This document shows positions 1 through 6,420 of a stretch of 7,501 bases of DNA, piece by piece (position 1 is the stretch's first letter; the number at the start of each line of letters is the position of its first letter). Source of the stretch: an uncultured Eubacteriales bacterium (lineage in GTDB: Bacteria > Bacillota > Clostridia > Oscillospirales > CAG-272); NCBI GenBank assembly GCA_900545935.1, contig URAP01000066.1:1-7501 (forward strand). The letters run 5' to 3'. The translations under genes and the position numbers were made by a program. The notes beneath the pieces were generated by a model, which did no database searches, was not told where the DNA came from, and saw only the letters and a program-made list of their open reading frames with translations.

Positions 1-75
1 TCAGCGCGGAACATACCACATCACACGAACATACCAAATCAGCTTTTTCAGAGGTCTTTCACGAAAAACCTCGCC
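1..75 (-). repeat. Left copy of a dispersed intergenic repeat with hairpin
   Basis: This stretch matches the reverse complement of 7295-7368. Three blocks are conserved: TCAGCGCGG at the outer end, a TACCAAA block, and a long block covering AGCTTTTTCAGAGG, CTTTCACGAAAA and CCTCGCC with two substitutions. The core at 51-72 folds into a hairpin with arms GAGGTTTTTC and GAAAGACCTC on the minus strand; the innermost pairs must open to make a loop. The outer part of this copy also holds a 10-bp direct repeat (GAACATACCA-like, 9-18 and 27-36) that the other copy lacks. The repeat may continue left of the window. It lies beyond the rpsU terminator and has no coding potential that I can see. Confidence 0.7.
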
Positions 76-100
76 GCGGCAGTGTGCCTTTTTTGACGCA

Positions 101-147
101 AAACAAAAAAACACGGCAGGCATAGCGCCTGCCGTACTTTTCTTTTT
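101..147 (-). terminator. Rho-independent terminator of rpsU, bidirectional
   Basis: A perfect 9-bp stem (ACGGCAGGC at 113-121 with GCCTGCCGT at 127-135) closes a 5-nt loop. On the minus strand it is followed by a T-rich run (complement of 101-112), as expected for an intrinsic terminator 38 nt beyond the rpsU stop. On the plus strand it is also followed by a T-rich run (137-147), so it could stop transcription coming from the left as well. It is the only strong terminator in the window and probably ends both the rpsU transcript and any read-through from the licC-licA genes. Confidence 0.9.
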
Positions 148-172
148 AAACTAAAGTCCCTGAAAGAAAGGC

Positions 173-349
173 TTATTTATACTTACGCTTTCTTGCAGCC
201 TCGGACTTCTTCTTACGCTTCACACTGGGCTTCTCGTAGTGCTCCCTCTTGCGAAGCTCAGAAAGTACACCGGATCTTGCACACTGACGCTTGAATCTGC
301 GAAGTGCGCTGTCGAGTGACTCGTTCTCTTTAACTCTAACTTCTGCCAT
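173..349 (-). CDS. rpsU: 30S ribosomal protein S21
   Basis: A 58-residue basic protein that begins MAEVRVKENESLDSALRRFK and continues with a CARSGVLSELRKREHYEKPS segment and a Lys/Arg-rich tail ending RKRKYK. Length and sequence match bacterial S21 of the Firmicutes type; the N-terminal ENESLDSALRRFKR segment and the REHYEKPS motif are diagnostic. S21 is a small-subunit protein near the anti-Shine-Dalgarno platform that helps translation initiation. The ATG at 349 is preceded by a purine-rich site (GAGGGGAGG) about 11 nt upstream. The gene has its own consensus promoter (400-428) and a strong terminator (101-147), so it can be transcribed alone. It lies 125 nt downstream of the choline kinase gene on the same strand. 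Confidence 0.98.
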   Translation of the reverse strand: MAEVRVKENESLDSALRRFKRQCARSGVLSELRKREHYEKPSVKRKKKSEAARKRKYK

Positions 350-399
350 TTACCGTTTTCCCTCCCCTCGCGGTTTGCAAAGAGATAAATACAAAACAT

Positions 400-428
400 A
401 TTATATACTAAAAGCGGTGAAAAGTCAA
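400..428 (-). promoter_or_regulatory. Sigma-A promoter of rpsU
   Basis: Read on the minus strand, TTGACT (complement of 423-428) and a perfect TATAAT (complement of 400-405) are separated by 17 nt. The start site should fall near 392-394, giving a leader of roughly 44 nt before the rpsU ATG. The core closely resembles the promoter at 7244-7272: both have TTGACTTTT and TAGTATAT. It lies in the 125-nt gap after the choline kinase stop. The gap has only a weak inverted repeat (459-476, 5-bp stem GACCG/CGGTC, no adjacent T-run), so read-through from upstream genes is likely. Confidence 0.88.
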
Positions 429-474
429 TAGTTTTTCAAAAGATATTTTCCCGATGCCGACCGTGCGAATGCGG

Positions 475-1377
475 TCAAAGAGCCGACAGCTCCGCAATAT
501 TGGCCTTCAGACGTGCATAACGCATGGCAGCCCACTCCTCCATGCTCTGTCCGTCGTACGGTACGCGGGTCTTTGCCCAAAGCGTCCAGAGATAATCTAC
601 ATAGATTTTACTTGCCAGTAGATGCTTTCGTTCCGCATCGCTCGGCGTATGGTCTAAATATGCCGCAAGGAACCGTTCATCATCCGTGCGTCCGTAGCCT
701 GCCTCGATTGATACGGCAGCCACATCCCACATGCCGTCGTTCATCCCCGCATATTCCCAGTCTATCAGATAGAGCCGATCCGTATCGGAGACTACCCAGT
801 TTTCGCAGAGCGGATCATTATGACACGGGACCTTCCCGGACATGCCCTGCGCGTCAAGCTCCCGCTTTATATCCATGACGGTCGCTTTCGTATCCGAATA
901 GTCGCCGAACATCGGTACATTCTTTGATTTGATGATGCTTTCATAGCTTCTTGCCATGTCGAACACCTCAAACGGAACGCCGGTGTCCTCTCCGCAATTA
1001 TGCAGTATCCTCAGCAGGGCGGCTGCCTGCTCGATGCGGTGAGGCTCCTTCATTGCCTCGGAGGACATGGTGACGGCGCCGTGAATGAACTCGCTTACCT
1101 TTGCCCCGTCGTCACCGAAGCAAAGCAGCGGTGTGTCTATGCCGAGGCTGCATGCAAGCACGGTGCTTATCCTTTCGTCCGCTCGAACGATCATTTCCTC
1201 CGTTCCCTCACCGGGAATACGGATCACATATTTCGTCCCGTCGGGAAAGTCCGCTCGGTATGTACGATTCGTCAGACCGCCCATGCGCCGGAGGTCGGTG
1301 TAATCGCTCTTTCCGACCGCCTGCCGGAGCAGGGCGTGTATCCGAGGCAGATCGCCTGTGCAAATCTTCTTGCTCAT
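475..1377 (-). CDS. licA: LicA-type choline (or ethanolamine) kinase
   Basis: A 300-residue protein of the choline kinase/aminoglycoside phosphotransferase fold. Visible landmarks are the N-lobe loop GGLTNRTY (33-40) followed by KYVIRIPGEGT (49-59), the catalytic-loop motif CHNDPLCEN (185-193; Asp188 as catalytic base, Asn193 as metal ligand by family analogy), and LIDWEYAG (204-211; Asp206 as second metal ligand). It should phosphorylate choline with ATP to give phosphocholine in the cytoplasm. The LicC-type gene 16 nt upstream makes choline the most likely substrate; ethanolamine is the alternative. The ATG at 1377 has a good AAGGAG site 7 nt upstream, inside the intergenic gap. Length is normal for LicA and all key residues are present, so the enzyme is probably active. 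Expected role: first step of CDP-choline supply for phosphocholine decoration of a surface polymer. Confidence 0.88.
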   Translation of the reverse strand: MSKKICTGDLPRIHALLRQAVGKSDYTDLRRMGGLTNRTYRADFPDGTKYVIRIPGEGTEEMIVRADERISTVLACSLGIDTPLLCFGDDGAKVSEFIHGAVTMSSEAMKEPHRIEQAAALLRILHNCGEDTGVPFEVFDMARSYESIIKSKNVPMFGDYSDTKATVMDIKRELDAQGMSGKVPCHNDPLCENWVVSDTDRLYLIDWEYAGMNDGMWDVAAVSIEAGYGRTDDERFLAAYLDHTPSDAERKHLLASKIYVDYLWTLWAKTRVPYDGQSMEEWAAMRYARLKANIAELSAL

Positions 1378-1393
1378 GCATATTCTCCTTTCA

Positions 1394-2269
1394 TTATACC
1401 TTTGTCAGCGTTTTTGTCTCGTAAATGTACCGATATGCATCGCCGCCGCGCCTGAAAGAGAATCCGATCGCTTCGTTTCCGCTCTCAGCCTTCAGAACAT
1501 CGAAATGGTCAAATTCTGCCTGCGGGCAATTCAGCTTATCCGCGATACACGCTATTATCCGTGACCGAGTATCGGAGATGTAGCTTGTGTCAAAGTGCCG
1601 TAGCTCATCTAAGCTGTCGAACTCGAAAATGACTCCCGGGGCATATTTTCTCATCCGCAGCCGCAGCTCGCCGAGATGCTCCGCATAGATAGTCTCCCAT
1701 AGCTTGGCAGCGGTATCCTCGCGGTCATATTCACGCGTCAGTATACGGAGAAAGCTGTCCGTGAATTTTTCGTTCCAAAAGACATGACCGAGCATGTACC
1801 ATGCGTCGCAGCCTCCGATGTGTACACGGTTTATATAGCCGTCGTCCCCGGTCTCCATGCACCATTCGGCGGTCTGACCGTCGGCATAGACGGCTGAGTA
1901 ATATGCATCCTCCGCCTCCGGCTCGAACGGGTTCTTCGTAAAATAATTGTCTGAGGAGCAGATGTAGGAATTTCGAAGATATTCTCTGACGGCATAGATG
2001 CTCGAGCTGTTGTTGCGCACATTGTACTCGGGGTTATGTACCAGTCTGACTCCGTATTTGTCAGCCAGATAGGCAAAGCGCTCCCGCATATAGCCGGTCA
2101 CAACGATGATATCCGAAATGCCGGCATCCCGCAGCTGACGTATCTGCCGCTCGATGAGTATCTCGCCGCGTACGGTGATAAGCCCTTTCGGAAGCTCATA
2201 GGAGAGCGGCGCAAATCTGCTTGACGTACCCGCCGCCATTATGACCGCGTTGTCAACCTTGTATCCCAT
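1394..2269 (-). CDS. licC: LicC-type phosphocholine cytidylyltransferase with C-terminal tail
   Basis: A 291-residue protein whose first ~230 residues align along their length with pneumococcal LicC as I remember it. Landmarks are the nucleotide-binding signature MAAGTSSRFAPLSYELPKGL (11-30), YNVRNNSSSIYAV (82-94), the metal-site motif SSDNYF (105-110, Asp107), AEWCMETGDD (134-143, Trp136) and EFDSLDELR (216-224, Asp218). The reaction is CTP plus phosphocholine to CDP-choline and pyrophosphate. Residues ~236-291 extend beyond the usual ~230-residue LicC and look like the start of a choline-kinase N-lobe (NCPQAEFDHFDVLK, then YRYIYE where the kinase has YVIRI). The ATG at 2269 has an AGGGAG site about 7 nt upstream. 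It lies 127 nt downstream of the fusion gene and 16 nt upstream of the LicA gene, so LicC and LicA are surely co-transcribed. LicC assignment is strong; the tail's origin is inference. Confidence 0.9.
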   Translation of the reverse strand: MGYKVDNAVIMAAGTSSRFAPLSYELPKGLITVRGEILIERQIRQLRDAGISDIIVVTGYMRERFAYLADKYGVRLVHNPEYNVRNNSSSIYAVREYLRNSYICSSDNYFTKNPFEPEAEDAYYSAVYADGQTAEWCMETGDDGYINRVHIGGCDAWYMLGHVFWNEKFTDSFLRILTREYDREDTAAKLWETIYAEHLGELRLRMRKYAPGVIFEFDSLDELRHFDTSYISDTRSRIIACIADKLNCPQAEFDHFDVLKAESGNEAIGFSFRRGGDAYRYIYETKTLTKV

Positions 2270-2303
2270 AATATTCTCCCTGACCCTTCGGTAAATATAG
2301 GCT

Positions 2304-2343
2304 CTGCCGACGGTCTTAAAGCATTATTAAGATGCGCCGGCAG
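2304..2343 (-). other. Two-helix hairpin in the gap before licC
   Basis: An outer 6-bp stem (CTGCCG 2304-2309 with CGGCAG 2338-2343) and an inner 6-bp stem (TCTTAA 2314-2319 with TTAAGA 2327-2332) are separated by a small asymmetric internal loop. The minus-strand transcript has no T-run after it, so it is not a standard terminator. It sits in the only sizeable gap (127 nt) inside the gene cluster, between the fusion gene stop and the licC ribosome binding site, and could mark mRNA processing or stabilise the licC-licA message. A TATATT at about 2294-2299 could be a -10 element, but no convincing -35 accompanies it. Confidence 0.4.
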
Positions 2344-2396
2344 ATATAACAGTTATTATTAGACGGATATTTTCGGGCAAGCACGGCAAGCTGCGC

Positions 2397-5171
2397 TCAC
2401 TTTGCCTCCTCGGGCAGTACCGAATTGAATGTGACTAACCTCCAATTAGACTCGTCCCACGAGTCGCCCGGGCGCAGTGCAAACCAGTTTCCGGGGCGGA
2501 ACACATTGCCGTTGTTCTCGCCGACATCCCAGATGTGCGACTCGAATATATACTGGTCGTGTGCGGTCTTTTCGCTGTTGTTTATCACCTTGCCCGTGAA
2601 GGGATTTACGGGGTCGTCGATCAGACCGCCGAAAGCCAGCGTCGGGGTGTCCGCCTGAGTCATAAACTCATCGGAGGAGGTAAAGCCGGTTGCGTTGAAG
2701 TCCTTGACCATCAGAAGAGCTCTGAAATACTCGCTGTCGAACTCCTCGTCGTTTATCAGGTGGTAGATGGCTTCGTCCATCTGCCGTATGTTGCGTCCGT
2801 GGTCGGATACTATGATTATCTTAGTGTTGTCGTAAACGCCGTTCTCGCGCAGATAGTCAAACCATCTTCCGAGCTGCAGCATGGCAGCCATATTCGACTG
2901 ATAGTGCGTTACCTGGCGCTCGTTCTCCATTTTCAGCTTTCTGCCGTCAATCACGTAGCCGTTTGCCAGCTGATCGGCATAGGCGGAGTTGTCAACCTTC
3001 TGCTCGGGCGTGTAATCCGGCATTTGGAGCATGCACGGCTCATGCGTCGCGTCGTTTGACAGCATCATAAACGTGTTTCGCTCGTCGTCCGTCACGCTCG
3101 TGATGGTCGGGAGGCAGTGAAGCACGTTGTAATTGTTGAGGAAGGTGTTGCTGATGCCGGTCGAGCGGAGAATGCCGTCGGTCGTCTGCGTCAGCTCTAT
3201 CGCCTCGCTGTCCTTTACATAGTTGTAGAGACCGTCCTCATAGAGAGCCGGCTGAGCGAAGAGCGGCGAGACCTTGGTTATGCCGAAGGCGAAGAAGTTT
3301 CGCATATTTCCCTCGATCAGCGGTCTTGTCTCAAGCTCGCTCGAGTACATTCCGGTAGGGTTGTAGGTCTTTATCTCGGGATAATCGTCGTATATCGACA
3401 GATCGGGGGTCCACTGATATCCCGCATATGTGGGCTGACATACCGTTACTCTGTACCCGTTTTCGCTGAACAGCACCGGCATGACCTTGAGCGCCTCGTT
3501 ATGCTTTGACTCGAGCGATTCGCTGTCGCGCTTGCTGTTCTCCGCCGGGGTATACTCGTACCCGCCGAAAACCGCCGGAATCGCCATGTTTGTAAACGGA
3601 GCGTATGCTATCGTATTGGAGTAGTAGGTAAAGCCGTCAAACTGTTCCTTCAGCTCCGGTTTTTCGTTCATGATATACGGAATATATTCGTTTATTCCGC
3701 GGTCGAGCATGAGCACGACGACATTCTTGCCGTTCTTGCTCAGAGAGTGAAGCGCTCCGCCCTCGTCCGTGCCCGTTACGCTCACCTGAGAAACGCTTGT
3801 GCTTATCTTGGCGACATTTACGATCGCGAGTCCGCACAGCGCGAGCGTCGCGATCACGATAATGTCGAATACGCGCTTCTTTATCAGTCGGTGGATCAGC
3901 CACATGACCGCCGCCGTTCCGAGGATTATGGCAAGGTTTGCGAGCTGCTGGTCGGCGGAGAAGCTCATTCCGTTTTCGTACTGGAGGGAGTTGCCGATGA
4001 GTCCGAGATCCTTGCCGAAAAACATGTAGTTGACTATGACGACACCGCAGAGCATCCATGCCGCCTTTTCGATATAGCTCCGCGAGCGCTTGTCAGCCAG
4101 CGAATAGAATACCCCGAACCATATGACGAAGGTTCCCACCGCAAGGCAGCAGGAGGATACGAGGTACCATATGGGATTGCTCATATAGCCGGGAACTATG
4201 AATTCCTGCGGGGATGCCGCAATGACCGACGAGGGGATGATAAGTCCGGTCAGCACGGCAAGGAAAACCGCGCCGCCGAAGAACACCTTCGGATGATCGA
4301 CGTACTCGTGCGCCTCTTTTTTTACGGCTTTTGCCTTTGAGCGCAGGAGCGCCGTAAGCAGGGGAAGCTGCAGGAGCACGCCCGCAACGCAGAAGAATAT
4401 CTCCCACTTTGCGGACCTTTCCGCTCCCGCCGTAAGCCCGAGCACGACTGCACCGACTCCGACAAGAGACGACAGAACATTCAGCACCCTGCGCGGCTGA
4501 CGCAGCTTATAGAATATCGTCTTTATAAGCGAAAAGGCGTTGTTCAGTGTCCAGTAAAAGACGAGACCCGACGGGGAGGTGTAGAGAAATACCAAAAAGA
4601 ACACAGCCATTCCGTACAGCTGTACCTTGGTCTTGACCGAGTAGCCTCGTGTGAACAGAAAGGACGAGACGAGGTTTACCGCCGTCATGATTATCGGCAG
4701 TATGTTTATTGTTACGCCCGCGATCGTCAGAATGCCGTCCGGCTTTCCGAGGTCTGCTATCGGTCCGAATGAGACGCCCTGAAGCAGGTCGAGATTCGAC
4801 AGAAAACGGTATGCTACTATGAAGAACGGGATCTCGAGCATCAGAGAGGTCGCTCCGCGCAGAACGTATGTAGGCTTGTAGCCGTTCTGACGGTAGTAGG
4901 TCTGAAGCATCATCATCTGCTCGTCGCCGCGGAAGGTCTTTTTGATGTGCCTGACTCCCCGGCTCAACTTCTGCTCGATGTTCCGCTCCTCCTCCTGCAG
5001 CGCGTCGGCGCGTCGGTAGAGCGGGAGAATGAGAAAATTGATGGTCAGACTGAAAATGATTATGGTTATGCCCGGATTTCCGATAAATGAATATGCTATC
5101 CGATATACCGCCTCAAACAGCATCTGAAGCGGCATAAGCAATAGATTATATAATATCTGTGTAATAGGCAT
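2397..5171 (-). CDS. YidC/Oxa1-like domain fused to LTA-synthase/sulfatase-like transferase
   Basis: A 924-residue membrane protein in three parts. Residues 1-222 resemble YidC/Oxa1: GNPGITIIIFSLTINFLILP (31-50), a charged cytoplasmic hairpin (~53-100), membrane segments near 106-124, 151-173 and 183-198, and the YidC-like close SPSGLVFYWTLNN (199-211). Residues ~230-456 hold about seven further hydrophobic segments. Residues ~475-924 are an alkaline-phosphatase-superfamily domain, expected outside the cell: VVVLMLDRG (484-492, Asp490 metal ligand), APFTNMAIPAVFGG (524-537, Thr527 probable nucleophile), SNDATHEP (705-712, His710) and VSDHGR (788-793, Asp790-His791). By analogy with LtaS it may transfer a phosphoglycerol- or phosphocholine-type group to an outer acceptor; a sulfatase or hydrolase is possible. 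The YidC part has Asn45 where Gram-positive YidC has its groove Arg, so it may serve as a partner or scaffold domain and not a general insertase. AGGAGG lies 5 nt before ATG 5171; the gene follows the glycerophosphotransferase by 16 nt. Domain calls are good; substrate is unknown. Confidence 0.85.
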   Translation of the reverse strand: MPITQILYNLLLMPLQMLFEAVYRIAYSFIGNPGITIIIFSLTINFLILPLYRRADALQEEERNIEQKLSRGVRHIKKTFRGDEQMMMLQTYYRQNGYKPTYVLRGATSLMLEIPFFIVAYRFLSNLDLLQGVSFGPIADLGKPDGILTIAGVTINILPIIMTAVNLVSSFLFTRGYSVKTKVQLYGMAVFFLVFLYTSPSGLVFYWTLNNAFSLIKTIFYKLRQPRRVLNVLSSLVGVGAVVLGLTAGAERSAKWEIFFCVAGVLLQLPLLTALLRSKAKAVKKEAHEYVDHPKVFFGGAVFLAVLTGLIIPSSVIAASPQEFIVPGYMSNPIWYLVSSCCLAVGTFVIWFGVFYSLADKRSRSYIEKAAWMLCGVVIVNYMFFGKDLGLIGNSLQYENGMSFSADQQLANLAIILGTAAVMWLIHRLIKKRVFDIIVIATLALCGLAIVNVAKISTSVSQVSVTGTDEGGALHSLSKNGKNVVVLMLDRGINEYIPYIMNEKPELKEQFDGFTYYSNTIAYAPFTNMAIPAVFGGYEYTPAENSKRDSESLESKHNEALKVMPVLFSENGYRVTVCQPTYAGYQWTPDLSIYDDYPEIKTYNPTGMYSSELETRPLIEGNMRNFFAFGITKVSPLFAQPALYEDGLYNYVKDSEAIELTQTTDGILRSTGISNTFLNNYNVLHCLPTITSVTDDERNTFMMLSNDATHEPCMLQMPDYTPEQKVDNSAYADQLANGYVIDGRKLKMENERQVTHYQSNMAAMLQLGRWFDYLRENGVYDNTKIIIVSDHGRNIRQMDEAIYHLINDEEFDSEYFRALLMVKDFNATGFTSSDEFMTQADTPTLAFGGLIDDPVNPFTGKVINNSEKTAHDQYIFESHIWDVGENNGNVFRPGNWFALRPGDSWDESNWRLVTFNSVLPEEAK

Positions 5172-5187
5172 GGTGCCCTCCTGTCAC

Positions 5188-6420
5188 CTACTCTTTTGCC
5201 GATGTCAGACTGCGGTATTTCTCCTGCAGAAAATCCGCTGCCCGCTTTGCGCCCTCGCCGGGGTATTCCCATACCTCGCGGCGGACCTCATCGCGCCCTG
5301 TCTTAAATCGCTCCTCCGACAGACAGCTGTCGATCAGCTGCTCCAGCTCACCGAAATTGTCCTTTGTCAGCGGCATGCCGAGCCGGGGAAGCACGTCGAA
5401 GGTCCACGGTCTGCCGCCGAGCCACCATGTGTCATAGGGGTCGCTCTTGTAGTCGGTATCGGCGTAGATCACCGGCTTGTCGTATACGAGTGCAAAATCG
5501 AAAATAACGCCGGAAAAGTCGGATATCATGATATCAGAGCGCTTGAGCACCTCAAAATTGTCGTTGTCACGGTTCCACTCGAGCTGCTCGGAGTCAGGAT
5601 ACTTCTTCATCAGCTCGTCCATCAGCTCCTTTTCGGAGGCAAAGGACTGCGGGTGCGGTCGCACGATGATATGATCTCCGGTTTTCAGCAGCCGCTCGAT
5701 CATCTCGCCGCCGTATCTGCTGAGTATCGCGCTGCTGCCCCACGACGGAGCGAGCAGCACGGTGCGCTCCTTATGCGGCTGCGGCGGATCGCTTTTCAGC
5801 CGTTTTGCCATCTCGTCGAGATACGGAATGCCGATGTGGACTATCTCCTTCTGCGGCAGCCCTCTGAGCTTTTCCAGCTCGCGTATCTGCTCGACCTGAA
5901 AATCGCCGGACACAAGTATAGTGTCATAGTAGTCGGTCCCGAACATGCGGTAGCCCGAGATCTCGCTCGGCGCATGCAGTATGTGGATATAGCAGTCTAC
6001 GTTCTTGCTGCGCTTCCACTGATAGACATCAAGCCCCGGAGTTGTGGAGAGCAGGATGGTCGCGCACAGGAAGTTCAGCTTGGCAAAGCCCTTGTTTCCG
6101 TGACCGATAAATTCTCCGTGCAGATGCTCGTAGCCGCAGGTCAGCGCCGGATCGTCCTCGGACTCGGTCATGTAGGTAATGTCAACACCTCTTCCGCACA
6201 GCTCGCGGCAGACCGGCTCGAAAACATTCCAGTAGCGCTTATCGTCAGAAAAGATGACAAGCGGCAGCTTTTCCTGTGCGACCTCCGCACCCTTTCCGCC
6301 GCTCAGTCTGAAACGGACCTTGACGAGCCATGCTTTCAGCAGATACCGCAGCGCGCCGAGCAGTCCGATCAGAATGGCGAACAGCATACTGCCGGTGCCG
6401 GGATCAATATACAGCCTCAT
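5188..6420 (-). CDS. Membrane-anchored CDP-glycerol glycerophosphotransferase-family protein
   Basis: A 410-residue Glyphos_transf (TagB/TagF-type) protein. An N-terminal YIDPGTGSMLF motif (4-14) and one hydrophobic segment (~11-31) precede a two-lobed GT-B-like enzyme. Family landmarks are HILHAPSEISGY (146-157, His149), APSWGSS (224-230), VRPHPQS (253-259, His256) and ISDFSGVIFDF (299-309). TagF-type enzymes use equivalent His residues and the SDxS motif to transfer glycerol phosphate from CDP-glycerol to a lipid-linked acceptor at the cytoplasmic membrane face; ribitol phosphate is an alternative donor. At ~410 residues it is shorter than full-length polymerases such as TagF, so it may be a primase (TagB-like) or a short polymerase. 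The reading frame is open upstream to 6957, but ATG 6420 is chosen because it overlaps the preceding stop as ATGA, has GAGGAA about 10 nt upstream and starts the recognisable YIDPGTGS motif. It is translationally coupled to the protease gene. Confidence 0.88.
   Translation of the reverse strand: MRLYIDPGTGSMLFAILIGLLGALRYLLKAWLVKVRFRLSGGKGAEVAQEKLPLVIFSDDKRYWNVFEPVCRELCGRGVDITYMTESEDDPALTCGYEHLHGEFIGHGNKGFAKLNFLCATILLSTTPGLDVYQWKRSKNVDCYIHILHAPSEISGYRMFGTDYYDTILVSGDFQVEQIRELEKLRGLPQKEIVHIGIPYLDEMAKRLKSDPPQPHKERTVLLAPSWGSSAILSRYGGEMIERLLKTGDHIIVRPHPQSFASEKELMDELMKKYPDSEQLEWNRDNDNFEVLKRSDIMISDFSGVIFDFALVYDKPVIYADTDYKSDPYDTWWLGGRPWTFDVLPRLGMPLTKDNFGELEQLIDSCLSEERFKTGRDEVRREVWEYPGEGAKRAADFLQEKYRSLTSAKE

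Noticed and set aside
78..94. A possible plus-strand terminator: GGCA-GTG-TGCC followed by six T
   Set aside because: The stem is only 4 bp with a 3-nt loop; the 9-bp terminator at 113-135 is far stronger and lies just beyond it.
459..476. An intrinsic terminator after the choline kinase
   Set aside because: The stem is 5 bp plus weak pairs and no T-run follows directly, so at most it would be a weak stop.
2535..4340. Several plus-strand open frames of 77-197 codons across the fusion gene
   Set aside because: All are antisense shadows of a protein with continuous domain structure; none shows motifs or a ribosome binding site.
3637..4407. Minus-strand frames of 104 and 140 codons inside the fusion gene
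   Set aside because: They are out-of-frame shadows, rich in Arg and without family features; the fusion frame itself is uninterrupted.
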